Assembly (NCBI RefSeq): GCF_003368325.1
Contig: NZ_CP031466.1
Span: 2,356,001 to 2,420,000 of the forward strand
Source of the DNA: Paraburkholderia caffeinilytica
GTDB lineage: Bacteria; Pseudomonadota; Gammaproteobacteria; Burkholderiales; Burkholderiaceae
DNA length: 64,000 nt
Reading direction: 5' to 3'
The stretch's first letter is position 1, and every line of letters begins with the position of its first letter. A program made the translations under genes and the position numbers. Under the pieces are notes generated by a model. That model did no database searches, was not told the origin of the DNA, and saw only the letters and a program-made list of their open reading frames with translations. Below are positions 8,584 to 17,032 of the stretch, in pieces.

Positions 8584-9621
8584 TCAACCGGACTGCGTCG
8601 GCTCGGCGCTCTTGCTGAAGCGCCGGGCGTACTCTGTGGGACTCACCCCGAAGCGACGTGTAAATGCCTTTCTTAGCACGTCGGCGCTGTCGTAACCATT
8701 CCGACGGCAGATGTCCTGCATCGATCTCTCACCCAGCGCAAGCGAACGGCAAACGGATTCCAGCCGGACGTTTTCGACATATCTTGCGGGGGTGGTCTGC
8801 AATTCTCGTTGGAACATACGTATCAACGTTCTGACGCTGGTTGAAACTCTGGCTGCCATGACCTCGACTGTGAGGTCCATATGCAGATGCTCACCGATCC
8901 AGAGGCATAAGTCGCTCAGACCTGAATTGTGCGTACGCTGTGACTGAAGTGTGAAACTAAACTGCGCCTGCCCGCCCGGACGACGTAGAAACAGGACCAG
9001 ATTCTTCGCTATTTCCAATGCGAAGTCATTTCCCAGATCTTCGCTTACCAGCGAAAGCGCGAGGTCGATTCCAGACGATACGCCGGCTGACGTGTAGACG
9101 TTGCCGTCTTTCACCCAGATGGGAGCCGGGTCGACCTGCACCTTGGGATAGCGCTCCGCCAGGCGCCGTGCCGCGCCCCAATGCGTCGTCGCCCTGCGTC
9201 CGTCCAGTAGGCCGGCGGCAGCCAGCGCAAACGCTCCAACGCATATGGAGCACACGCGACGCACTGTCGGTGAGCGCGTTCGAATCCACTCTATGGCTGC
9301 TTGATCGACCTGCTCGAACGTCCTGGAGCCCATGGTCACGAGCAAGGTGTCGATGGATTTGTTGGCACGACGCTCCTGTGCGAGCGTGCTATGCCCTCTG
9401 AGTCCAATACCTGTTTCGCTGTCCAGGTGCACATCGGTCGCCGAGCAAACCAGTTCGAGCACATACGGAGGAATTTCACCGTCGTGCAGTTGATTCGCCC
9501 ACGCGAATACTTCCGCCGGACCGATCACGTCGAGCGCGTCCACCGGCGGCAAACCCAATATGACCACGCGCTTCTGTCTCGGGTCTGCGGGCGGAGAAAC
9601 AGGTTTCGTCCGTTTTCTCAT
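8584..9621 (-). CDS. GlxA-type AraC transcriptional regulator (DJ-1/PfpI plus HTH)
   Basis: A 345-residue regulator. Residues about 15-190 form a DJ-1/PfpI (GATase1-like) domain with the conserved cysteine region CSICVGAFALAAAGLL and TTHWGAARRLAERYP. The C-terminal about 110 residues are a double helix-turn-helix AraC domain (VRTLIRMFQRELQTTPARYV, then RRFGVSPTEYARRF). The frame is open to 9945, but that would run antisense into the HD gene, so ATG 9621 is preferred. GlxA-type proteins often control amine or quaternary-ammonium catabolism, but no such genes flank this one, so its target is open. It is divergent from the HD gene. Confidence 0.87.
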   Translation of the reverse strand: MRKRTKPVSPPADPRQKRVVILGLPPVDALDVIGPAEVFAWANQLHDGEIPPYVLELVCSATDVHLDSETGIGLRGHSTLAQERRANKSIDTLLVTMGSRTFEQVDQAAIEWIRTRSPTVRRVCSICVGAFALAAAGLLDGRRATTHWGAARRLAERYPKVQVDPAPIWVKDGNVYTSAGVSSGIDLALSLVSEDLGNDFALEIAKNLVLFLRRPGGQAQFSFTLQSQRTHNSGLSDLCLWIGEHLHMDLTVEVMAARVSTSVRTLIRMFQRELQTTPARYVENVRLESVCRSLALGERSMQDICRRNGYDSADVLRKAFTRRFGVSPTEYARRFSKSAEPTQSG

Positions 9622-9755
9622 TGAAAGAGGCGCTGCGTATCCGGGGATAGGGAGAACGATTGTGGCAGAAATCGTCCGCGATCTGTCATTTGAGCCATCG
9701 ACGAACCGCCTACACTGGATCGCTCTACAAGTTCGCATGAGCCGGAGGGTATGCA

Positions 9756-10397
9756 ATGCGTGAACGTGTGATTGTGGGGGGCGTGAGTGCTCCAGACTCG
9801 GAGATCGCGACCAAAGCAGCTTCTCTCGTCGAGCGTGTCCATTCCGGAGCGATGATGCATCACGTGCATCGGACATGGTGGTTCGCCGAATTCCTGGGCA
9901 GGAAGCGAGGTTTGAAATACGATCGGGAGGTGGTGTATCTCGCATCGCTGCTTCACGACCTTGGCCTTACGGACGAATTCGCTGCCGACCAACGCTTCGA
10001 AGTGGACGGCGCCGACGCGGCCAGCCGCCTTTTGCTGGCCCATGACTACCCGGAAGAGAAAACGCAACTCGTGTGGGATGCCATCGCGCTTCACTCCGCG
10101 GGCGGCCTCGCCGAGCGCAAGCAGCCAGAAATCGCTCTCGTCTATATGGGTGCACATCTCGACGTCTTCGGACTGTTTCTGGACGAAGTCACGCCGTCGT
10201 TGATCGATGACACGCTCATGCTCTACCCCCGCGTTGGATTTAAAGCGGCGTTTACCGAAGCGCTGGCTGAAGTCGCCAGAAAGAAACCCCATACGGCCAT
10301 CGGCACCGGAATCGCCGATATCGGCCGACGCCATGTACACGGTTTCGATATTCCGAACGTGTGCGACCTGATTAATGATGCGCCGTTTGAAAGCTGA
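9756..10397 (+). CDS. HD-domain protein, cyanamide-hydratase-like
   Basis: A 213-residue HD-superfamily metal-dependent hydrolase or hydratase. The first histidine is in MMHHVHRTWWFAEFLG and the HD doublet in LASLLHDLGLTDEF. Further metal ligands are probably in LLLAHDYPEE and IALHSAGGLAE. The order and spacing resemble the cyanamide-hydratase branch (small nitrile-like or unknown substrates) more than nucleotide phosphohydrolases. GGAGG about 10 bases upstream supports the start. It is transcribed away from the GlxA-type regulator, which may control it. Confidence 0.75.
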   Translation: MRERVIVGGVSAPDSEIATKAASLVERVHSGAMMHHVHRTWWFAEFLGRKRGLKYDREVVYLASLLHDLGLTDEFAADQRFEVDGADAASRLLLAHDYPEEKTQLVWDAIALHSAGGLAERKQPEIALVYMGAHLDVFGLFLDEVTPSLIDDTLMLYPRVGFKAAFTEALAEVARKKPHTAIGTGIADIGRRHVHGFDIPNVCDLINDAPFES

Positions 10398-10555
10398 GGT
10401 AGCACACGGCTAGCGCGCCCACCGCCTCCGCAGCCGCGCATGTTGCGCGCAAAGCGGGTTCCGGCGCTGCTCTCCCGCTTGCGAAACGACTTGCACCGGC
10501 AATCCGCACGGTGCCCTCCGACACCGAAAATAATCTGCAGATCAGGAAAACCAAA

Positions 10556-11338
10556 ATGCATGTCAAGACTCGAGGAACGCAAATTTATGTAGACGAGCGT
10601 GGGAGCGGCGAACCAGCGCTTCTGTTTCTGCATTATTACGGCGGGTCAAGCCGAACCTGGGACGGCGTAATCCGTGACCTGGCGGACCAGTACCGGTCGA
10701 TAGCCATGGATCACCGCGGTTGGGGTGATTCGGAGGCGCCCGAGCAGGGTTATGGCATCGGCGATCTGGCAAACGACGTGCAGGACGTCATTGAAGCACT
10801 GAATCTTGAACGCTACGTCGTGGTCGGTCACTCAATGAGCGGGAAGGTCGCGCAGCTATTCGCGTCGCGTCGGCCCGCGGGGCTCCAGGGCGTCATCCTG
10901 GTGGCGCCGTCGCCTCCGTCACCGATGACCTTTTCAGCTGAGCAACGCGCCGAGATGGCCAAAGTCTACGACACTCGGGAGTCGATCATCTGGGCACTTG
11001 ATAACGTACTCACCGCGAAAGGGCTGACCCCGGAACTTCGCGAACAGGTTGTCGCCGACAGTCTGCGCGGCGCACCGCAGGCCAAGATTGCATGGCCACT
11101 TGGCGGAATGGTCGAAGACATTACCGCTAACGTCTTGTCCATCAATGTACCCGTCCTGGTTATTACTGGGGAACGTGATCAGGTGGACCGGCCAGAGACG
11201 TTGCGCGGCGAACTATTGCCGCGAATCCTGGGCTCCCAAATGCATGTACTGCCCGATACGGGGCACCTGTCACCTCTCGAGAATCCGGCTGCGGTCGCAA
11301 CAGAAATTCGCCAATTCATGCAGCAACTGCGGACATAA
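10556..11338 (+). CDS. Alpha/beta hydrolase
   Basis: A 260-residue alpha/beta hydrolase with a full triad: serine in VVGHSMSGKVAQ, acid in TGERDQVD and histidine in DTGHLSPLENP. The oxyanion loop LHYYGGSSRTW and the helix-cap arrangement resemble haloperoxidase/esterase-type members. I chose ATG 10556, preceded by AGGAAA, over the upstream ATG 10511. Substrate unknown. A decayed GST gene follows, so any former operon is broken. Confidence 0.82.
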   Translation: MHVKTRGTQIYVDERGSGEPALLFLHYYGGSSRTWDGVIRDLADQYRSIAMDHRGWGDSEAPEQGYGIGDLANDVQDVIEALNLERYVVVGHSMSGKVAQLFASRRPAGLQGVILVAPSPPSPMTFSAEQRAEMAKVYDTRESIIWALDNVLTAKGLTPELREQVVADSLRGAPQAKIAWPLGGMVEDITANVLSINVPVLVITGERDQVDRPETLRGELLPRILGSQMHVLPDTGHLSPLENPAAVATEIRQFMQQLRT

Positions 11339-11534
11339 CCTTAAGGAAGATTTCTGAATGGCTGCTCGTAAAATCGGTCGTCGCTTGTAGGCTTCGCGGT
11401 TCATTGCGCTAATCGGCAGGGCTTCGCGAGACCGATAACGGTTGGCGGATCACGGAGCGCTACATAGGCGGATCGACGACGAATCGCCGCCTGACGCCGC
11501 CAGACATCTCCGCCGCGGCGATACGACCTTTCCT

Positions 11535-11765
11535 TCCTGGTGCCTGAAGAACACCGGCGCCCGGCTGCTCGCTCAGGCCGAACGATTCCTGATCGACGCC
11601 CCATATATCGCTAGCAATAGGTTCACCCTCGCAGATATCGCTGCCTATACGAGTGCCTTTGCGATGAGGCAGGACCTCGATTGGTCCGCACTCCCCCTAC
11701 TCCGCGCCTGGTACGCAAGGATCAGCGCGCGGCCCGGCGTCGTTCGCGGCCTGGCAGCTTTTTAG
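11535..11765 (+). pseudogene. Remnant of a glutathione S-transferase (C-terminal domain)
   Basis: The readable frame ending at 11765 encodes the GST C-terminal helices: RFTLADIAAYTSAFAMR followed by ALPLLRAWYARISARPGV. The N-terminal thioredoxin-like domain with the glutathione site is absent. The preceding bases (11357-11530) hold only broken frames with stops. The remaining 70-odd residues cannot form a functional GST. It is probably the tail of a gene cut by deletion. Confidence 0.65.
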
Positions 11766-11840
11766 CGCGGCCTTCATCCATGCTCAGTGACAGGCGAGGT
11801 GTTTCGCTCGAGGCGAACAGAAGCCGTCCAAAGAAAAAAC

Positions 11841-11890
11841 TTGCATATGAGAGCATATGCTCCTATATTGCCTGACACGAGCATATGCTC
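11841..11890 (+). promoter_or_regulatory. Promoter with two identical operator palindromes
   Basis: The perfect 12-bp palindrome GAGCATATGCTC occurs at 11851-11862 and again at 11879-11890, 28 bp apart. A sigma-70-like promoter, TTGCAT (11841-11846) and TATATT (11864-11869) with a 17-bp spacer, encloses the first palindrome; the second lies just past the expected start of transcription. It sits directly upstream of the NmrA-like gene, which is followed by a MarR regulator. The MarR protein is the likely repressor. Confidence 0.8.
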
Positions 11891-11914
11891 TTAACTCTTC
11901 AAAGGATCAAAGCC

Positions 11915-12796
11915 ATGAACGAATCGACCATTCTTGTAAGCGGCGCAACCGGCCGTACCGGCGGTGCAGCCATCGACGAACTGCTCCAGATGGGTAAGCG
12001 TGTCCGCGCTTACGTGCGCTCGGATGACGAGCGCGCAGCGGCGCTGCGGGCGCGCGGCGTTGACATCGCCGTCGGAGATTTCACCGACATCGACGACATC
12101 CGCGCAGCCATGGAGGGTGTCAGCTCCGCCTACTTCCTTCACCCGATCGCACCGGGGATTCTCGGCGCAGCAGCCTATTTCGCGCAGGCCGCGAAGGAAG
12201 CCGGTGTCGCCGCGATCGTCAACATGTCGCAGATTTCAGCGCGGCGCGAGTCGACCAGTCATGCGGCACAGGACCATTGGATTTCCGAACAGGTCTTCGA
12301 CTGGTCCGGCGTGCCCACCACGCATCTGCGCCCCACATTCTTTGCGGACTGGCTCGTCTACCCGCATTTTGCAAAGCAGATCTGGGCCAGAAAAAAGATC
12401 GATTTTCCGTTCGAAAACGGTCGCCATGCTCCGATCAGCTCCGACGACCAGGGCAGGGTCATCGCTCACATTCTGGCGAATCCGGCAGAACATGGCGGCA
12501 AGACTTACACTCTCCACGGCCCGGTCGAGATGAACCACACGGAAATCGCTGCAGCCATGAGCGAGGTGCTCGGCGTGACGATCGAATACGCCCCGACTTC
12601 GATCGAGGATTTCAAGCAACAGATGGAGCAGGTGTACAAGTTCCCTCCGTTCCTTGTTCAGCACCTCGTTGAAGTCGCGCAGCACTATCGCGAAGGCGTG
12701 TTCCAGGGTACTAACGATGCCGTCGAGAAAATCACCGGCACGCCGGCGCTTTCTGTGCCGGCGTTCATCGGGAAGTATCGGGGCGCTTTTGCCTGA
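11915..12796 (+). CDS. NmrA-like NAD(P)-binding reductase or sensor
   Basis: A 293-residue atypical short-chain dehydrogenase of the NmrA/HSCARG type. The N-terminal dinucleotide motif is VSGATGRTGGAAID. The canonical SDR Tyr-x3-Lys is not evident, which is usual in this family, whose members act as quinone reductases or redox sensors. I chose ATG 11915, preceded by AAAGGA, over an ATG at 11885 that overlaps the second operator. It is the first gene of a unit with the MarR regulator 50 bases downstream, and the twin palindromes upstream suggest induction by an electrophile or quinone. Confidence 0.83.
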   Translation: MNESTILVSGATGRTGGAAIDELLQMGKRVRAYVRSDDERAAALRARGVDIAVGDFTDIDDIRAAMEGVSSAYFLHPIAPGILGAAAYFAQAAKEAGVAAIVNMSQISARRESTSHAAQDHWISEQVFDWSGVPTTHLRPTFFADWLVYPHFAKQIWARKKIDFPFENGRHAPISSDDQGRVIAHILANPAEHGGKTYTLHGPVEMNHTEIAAAMSEVLGVTIEYAPTSIEDFKQQMEQVYKFPPFLVQHLVEVAQHYREGVFQGTNDAVEKITGTPALSVPAFIGKYRGAFA

Positions 12797-12847
12797 CTAA
12801 CGCGCGAGGCACCCAGGCAATTTAACCAACGTTGAGGAGGATACGAG

Positions 12848-13306
12848 ATGCTGCCGGAAAACCAACCCATCGGGGTCGACCAATGCAACTGCTTTACGGT
12901 GAGGAAGGCCGCCCGTCAGATCTCGCGTCTTTATGACGCTTATCTCCAGCCGTCCGGGCTTCGCATCACACAGTTTCTTATCCTGGCGACCCTGAACGAA
13001 CAGCAGAGCGCCTCGGTTAATGCTCTCGCCGAGCGGCTCGACATCGAGCGGACAGCGATGGGAAAGATGATCGGTTTTCTCGAGCGCGATGGTTTCGTGA
13101 CGATGCGACCGTCTCCCACGGACGGTCGCATCCGTGTGGTTGAACTCACCGCCGAGGGAGCCGATCTTTTCGAGCAGGCGGCGCCGCTGTGGCTCGAAGC
13201 GCAGCAGCAGTTCAGCATCATGAACGGGCCAAAAAATGTTGCTGTAATGCGCCGGAGCCTTTCGCACATGAAGGTCGACGATGAGACGACATCTTCCGCC
13301 GAATGA
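12848..13306 (+). CDS. MarR-family transcriptional regulator
   Basis: A 152-residue winged-helix regulator. The recognition region ALAERLDIERTAMGKMIGFL and the wing RPSPTDGRIRVVELT are typical of MarR. A CNC cysteine pair near residue 14 at the dimer-forming N terminus suggests possible redox or electrophile sensing. A strong GAGGAGG precedes the ATG. It lies downstream of the NmrA-like gene and most likely binds the twin palindromes at 11851-11890. Its end overlaps the start of a small membrane ORF. Confidence 0.88.
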   Translation: MLPENQPIGVDQCNCFTVRKAARQISRLYDAYLQPSGLRITQFLILATLNEQQSASVNALAERLDIERTAMGKMIGFLERDGFVTMRPSPTDGRIRVVELTAEGADLFEQAAPLWLEAQQQFSIMNGPKNVAVMRRSLSHMKVDDETTSSAE

Positions 13307-13514
13307 GCGCCTGTCTGTTTCGTCGGCCGTGCAGTTCATACCTGCCGTACCTCGAACGGCGGTCCAGACCGATAGTTCCAGGGATGAGGTCACACCAGCG
13401 GCAAGCGGCGCATGGCAGCGCTCGGAAGTTGTCCGGCTGACCGTTGCTGCAATCGTCCCCTTCGGGGGTTTCCTGAATGTGGCGTGGCTCGCACGCAAGT
13501 GGACTGCTCGATGA
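13281..13514 (+). CDS. Small protein with one membrane segment
   Basis: A 77-residue open frame that starts inside the 3' end of the MarR gene and ends in an ATGA overlap with the next gene, an arrangement typical of translational coupling. Only the C-terminal part looks protein-like: a hydrophobic helix VRLTVAAIVPFGGFLNVAWL followed by basic residues. The N-terminal half is low in hydrophobic content and may not be translated; the true start could be an internal codon. Unrecognised family, low certainty. Confidence 0.4.
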   Translation: MRRHLPPNERLSVSSAVQFIPAVPRTAVQTDSSRDEVTPAASGAWQRSEVVRLTVAAIVPFGGFLNVAWLARKWTAR

Positions 13515-13912
13515 TCTATCTGTCAATCAAGGCACTGCATGTTGCGTCGGTAATAACGTTTGTCGCTGGGCTGCTTGTCCTTTCCATTTGTGCGGCGGCG
13601 AACAATCTCGTGATCCTTCGGGTGATGCGCCGTTGGGACCGTCGGGTGACGACGCCAGCGCTGGCACTGGTGTGGATCACCGGCCCGACGATCGCGTTGA
13701 TGGGGCACTGGTTTGGCGCCGCATGGCTGACCGCGAAGCTACCTCTGGTCGTGTTCCTGTCGGCGTTGCATGGCATGCTCGCAGGTTTTTCGAGGCGGGC
13801 GGAACGCGACGGCGCGATGCGCGAATCGTCCGCGTTGAAATTTGCGGCGCCGGCCGTGATCGTCATCGTTGTGGCGATTGTTTTCCTCGCGGTTCTGAAG
13901 TTTTCGCGGTGA
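13511..13912 (+). CDS. CopD/DUF2269-like integral membrane protein
   Basis: A 133-residue protein with about four membrane helices and the opening MIYLSIKALHVASVITFVAG, which fits the small CopD/DUF2269-type families. I chose ATG 13511, which overlaps the previous stop (ATGA), over the upstream ATG 13412. Conserved His and Trp occur in helices 1 and 3 (KALHVAS; ALMGHWFGAAW). Related proteins take part in copper handling or haem-linked electron transfer, but nothing else nearby points to a metal role. Confidence 0.6.
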   Translation: MIYLSIKALHVASVITFVAGLLVLSICAAANNLVILRVMRRWDRRVTTPALALVWITGPTIALMGHWFGAAWLTAKLPLVVFLSALHGMLAGFSRRAERDGAMRESSALKFAAPAVIVIVVAIVFLAVLKFSR

Positions 13913-14052
13913 GACACCATGCTGACCGCTATAGATACGCCGATGTCCGTTCTGGGTTATCCGAATCATGACGGCACGGAAGTACGATCTGGACGGACGC
14001 TCGAGTACGGCGTGACCTGACACGCGATTACTTGACCCGCGTTGACCGGACA

Positions 14053-14763
14053 CTACACCTGCACGTCGATCAGCACACCGAGCGGCCGCCATTGAACGCC
14101 CTTCGTCTCGTCAGACAATCCGTCGAGTACCGCAGCGAGCGAGACTTTCGCGTTCGCATTCTGCGTGAGCGCCGCGACGTGATCGCGTAACGCCTGATTC
14201 AATTGTCCGATTGCGGCTGTCATCGGGTCGGCCGACTCTGTCACAGCGCTCGACGTGTTTTTGGAATCGCCGATATATAAATCCCACTCGTCAGTATCGT
14301 AATCGTCGTCGCTTGCCACCGCGCCGGACATCTTCGCCAGATCGCCAATCTGAGCGCCGAGATCGCGATAGCCATTCACGGCCAGATTGGATGGCTGGGT
14401 ATCTGTCATGGTGGAAAGCGCGTCGTTCGTCCCATTGCCCGAGGTGCTCAGTCCATTAGCCGAGGCAATTGACTGCTGCAGTTCGAGCGCCTGATAGAGC
14501 GCCGTGATCAGTGACGTGCTCGACGCACTCACGCGCCTCGGCAACGACAAGGCGTCGGCGTTGTCGTTGCTGCTGTCGCTGACGGTTAAGCCCGTTGATG
14601 CATCGATACCGAGCCGCGTCAACGTGAGCTTGAGCGCTGTCATCAGCGCATCGTTGCTACGGTCGGACGTGCCGGCCGTCGACGATGCATCCTTCGATGG
14701 CAGAGGCTCGGGCGGGAGCGGTGTGGTGACTGGCGTATTCGTGTTGATCGAATCAGGCGACAT
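14053..14763 (-). CDS. Hypothetical Ser/Thr/Asn/Asp-rich soluble protein
   Basis: A 236-residue protein with no signal peptide, membrane segment or motif that I recognise. It is unusually rich in Ser, Thr, Asn and Asp, with a Pro-rich start (PLPPEPLPSKD), an acidic patch SDDDYDTDEWDLYIGD near the middle, and a more ordered C-terminal 70 residues. AAAGGAAG lies about 12 bases before the ATG. The composition suggests a secreted or surface-associated protein. No partner gene is adjacent. Confidence 0.6.
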   Translation of the reverse strand: MSPDSINTNTPVTTPLPPEPLPSKDASSTAGTSDRSNDALMTALKLTLTRLGIDASTGLTVSDSSNDNADALSLPRRVSASSTSLITALYQALELQQSIASANGLSTSGNGTNDALSTMTDTQPSNLAVNGYRDLGAQIGDLAKMSGAVASDDDYDTDEWDLYIGDSKNTSSAVTESADPMTAAIGQLNQALRDHVAALTQNANAKVSLAAVLDGLSDETKGVQWRPLGVLIDVQV

Positions 14764-14951
14764 GGTGCTAACGCTTCCTTTGCTTTATCAGCGCTTGGAG
14801 AGACGGTCGAAAATCGAATGCACGGTAGCGACGTGCAATCGGGTTATCGGGACCCTCACGCGAGACTTGATGCTTTGTAATTGCGCGAAAGGAAGCCAGC
14901 CATGTTTGTAATCGAATCTGAATAATCAGCCGCGAATGACCGTCTCTACCG

Positions 14952-15881
14952 TTACAAAAACTCGGGGTAGTGTTCGAAAGTGCGCTTGATGAGTTGTCGC
15001 AGCCAGATATTCCCCGGCTCGTCATGAAATCGGGGATGCCAGTGCTGACGGAGCGCGAACGGAGGAAGCGCTACAGGCGGCGGGACGAGTTTGACGGTCC
15101 CAAGTTTGGCGAAGACATTGCCGAGTTCCAGCGGTACCGTGGCGATCAGATCGGGGTGCTCGTCGATCAGGAGCGGCACGACCAGAAAATGCGGTGTGGT
15201 CAGATAGGTATTTCGCCGGATGCCGTATTCGTCGAACACGCTGTCGTATGCGTCCCTTGTGCGCCCCGCCAACGATACGGCGATCTGCGGCATCGCCTCA
15301 AATTGCTCGCGCGTGATGGCGTCGCCGATCGCCTTGTTCCGCACGCTCACCATCGTCACGAAGGAGTGCAAGAACAGTTGCTGCTGATAGAGATCGTCGG
15401 GTGCGGCGCGGATCGAACCCAACGCAAGATCCGCTTCGCCGGATGCCAGCAGACCCTCGATCTGCTCGAACGGAACCTGAACCGAGCGCAACATGCAATT
15501 CGGCGCTTCCTCGCGAAGGCGCCGGATCAGTGGCGGCAGAAAGACCAGTTCGCCCATGTCGGTCATGCATAGAACGAAGGTACGGCGCGCCGTCGAAGGA
15601 TCGAAGCGCGCCTGGGAAATCACGTCCTGACGCAGGGTTGCCATCACGTCGACGATCGAAGCGCCCAGCATGGCCGCCTTGGGCGTCGGCTCCATGCCGG
15701 AAGGTGTCTTGACGAAGAGCGGGTCTTCGAAAAACGCGCGCAGACGGTTCAGCGCATGGCTCATTGCGCCTTGCGAGAGTCCCACTTCCGATGCCGCACG
15801 CGTCACGCTCCGCTCGCGAAGTAACGCATCGAAGACGACCAGCAGGTTGAGATCCAGATCACGTATATGCACCGCGTGCAT
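14952..15881 (-). CDS. LysR-family regulator divergent from the Rieske oxygenase operon
   Basis: About 309 residues from ATG 15881. The winged helix-turn-helix (VTRAASEVGLSQGAMSHALN) opens the protein and a two-lobed substrate-binding domain follows, with the NodD/NahR-like feature GMEPTPKA after the HTH. The frame is open to 15953, but that would include the promoter region; an in-frame GTG at 15872 is another possible start. It is transcribed away from the Rieske oxygenase gene, so it probably activates that operon in response to the aromatic substrate. Confidence 0.88.
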   Translation of the reverse strand: MHAVHIRDLDLNLLVVFDALLRERSVTRAASEVGLSQGAMSHALNRLRAFFEDPLFVKTPSGMEPTPKAAMLGASIVDVMATLRQDVISQARFDPSTARRTFVLCMTDMGELVFLPPLIRRLREEAPNCMLRSVQVPFEQIEGLLASGEADLALGSIRAAPDDLYQQQLFLHSFVTMVSVRNKAIGDAITREQFEAMPQIAVSLAGRTRDAYDSVFDEYGIRRNTYLTTPHFLVVPLLIDEHPDLIATVPLELGNVFAKLGTVKLVPPPVALPPFALRQHWHPRFHDEPGNIWLRQLIKRTFEHYPEFL

Positions 15882-15901
15882 TCCTGTCATTAACGTCATT
15901 G

Positions 15902-15942
15902 GCTTGACGCATGATGGTGCCAAATCTATCTTGGGGTCAAGC
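15902..15942 (+). promoter_or_regulatory. Promoter and inverted repeat before the Rieske oxygenase gene
   Basis: A sigma-70-like promoter reads TTGACG (15904-15909), a 17-bp spacer and TATCTT (15927-15932). Its -35 box is inside one arm of the inverted repeat GCTTGAC (15902-15908) / GTCAAGC (15936-15942). This is a plausible site for the divergent LysR protein. Confidence 0.5.
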
Positions 15943-15981
15943 GTCCCAGGCATAGGGGCGTCTCACATGAAGGAGACAACG

Positions 15982-17031
15982 ATGTTCATCAGGAATACGT
16001 GGTACGTAGCCGCCTGGTCGCAGGAGGTGGAAGACAAGGCGCTTTTCGCTCGCACGATTACCGGAATTCCGGTCCTGCTGTTTCGCGAGGAAGGTGGCAG
16101 CGTAGTAGCGCTGGAAGATCGCTGCTGTCATCGCGGCGCCCCGCTTTCGGTTGGCAGACGCGAGGGCGATTGCGTCCGCTGCCTGTATCACGGCCTGAAG
16201 TTCGACCGCGACGGTACGTGCGTCGAAGCACCCGCGCAACAGCGGATTCCGCCACAGGCGAAGGTCCGGTCTTTCCCCGTCGTCGAGCGGCATCGCTGGA
16301 TCTGGATCTGGATGGGCGATCCGTCGCTCGCGGACCCTGATGCGATTCCCGACACGCATTGGCTTGACGACCCGCAATGGCGCAGCTTGCCTGGCTACAT
16401 TCATTACGACGTGAACTACCTGCTGATCTGCGATAACCTGCTGGACTTCTCGCATCTGCCGTTTGTCCATCCGACCACGCTGGGTGGTCCCGAGGACTAC
16501 GCAAAAGTACAGCCTAAGGTTGAACGGATAGAAGGCGGCGTTCGCATCACGCGGTGGACCTTGAATACGGATGCGCCTCCGTTCGCCGCTGCCGTCAAGG
16601 ACTGGCCGGGCAAGGTGGATCGCTGGAATATCTACGACTTCACCATTCCCGCGATTCTGCGCATGGATTCGGGCATGGCGCCGGTCGGCACGGGCGCGCA
16701 GGATGGTGCGCGCGTCGACGCAGCCGAATTCCGTGGCTGTCAGGCGCTCACCCCGGAAACAGAGCACTCCACGCACTACTTCTTCGGACATCCCCATAAC
16801 TTCGCGGTCGATCAGCCCGAGGTCACGCGTGCGATCCATCAGGCGGTGGTCGATGCATTCGACGAAGACCGCGACATCATCACCGCGCAACAGAAGAATC
16901 TCGTGCTGGATCCCAGTTTCAAAATGATGCCGTTCGGCATTGACGCTGCGCTCACGCAATTCCGCTGGGCCGTGGATCAACGGCTCCAGGACGAAAAGAA
17001 GCAGACGTCGCCCGTGACGCAGGGAGCCTGA
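15982..17031 (+). CDS. Rieske non-haem iron oxygenase, VanA-type
   Basis: A 349-residue terminal oxygenase. The Rieske [2Fe-2S] ligands are visible as Cys-x-His in DRCCHRGAPLS and Cys-x2-His in VRCLYHGLKF. The mononuclear iron site reads DNLLDFSHLPFVH, as in the vanillate demethylase / toluenesulfonate monooxygenase group. AAGGAG before ATG 15982 fixes the start; the frame is open much further upstream. It works with the reductase encoded two bases downstream, probably demethylating or hydroxylating an aromatic acid. The exact substrate cannot be read. Confidence 0.9.
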   Translation: MFIRNTWYVAAWSQEVEDKALFARTITGIPVLLFREEGGSVVALEDRCCHRGAPLSVGRREGDCVRCLYHGLKFDRDGTCVEAPAQQRIPPQAKVRSFPVVERHRWIWIWMGDPSLADPDAIPDTHWLDDPQWRSLPGYIHYDVNYLLICDNLLDFSHLPFVHPTTLGGPEDYAKVQPKVERIEGGVRITRWTLNTDAPPFAAAVKDWPGKVDRWNIYDFTIPAILRMDSGMAPVGTGAQDGARVDAAEFRGCQALTPETEHSTHYFFGHPHNFAVDQPEVTRAIHQAVVDAFDEDRDIITAQQKNLVLDPSFKMMPFGIDAALTQFRWAVDQRLQDEKKQTSPVTQGA

Positions 17032-17032
17032 C

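Noticed and set aside
9622..9945. N-terminal extension of the GlxA-type regulator
   Set aside because: It would overlap the HD gene antisense and adds random residues before the DJ-1 domain.
15902..15942. LysR site with a strict T-N11-A core
   Set aside because: Only a 7-bp dyad overlapping the -35 box was seen; I list it as a possible site but not as a defined LysR motif.
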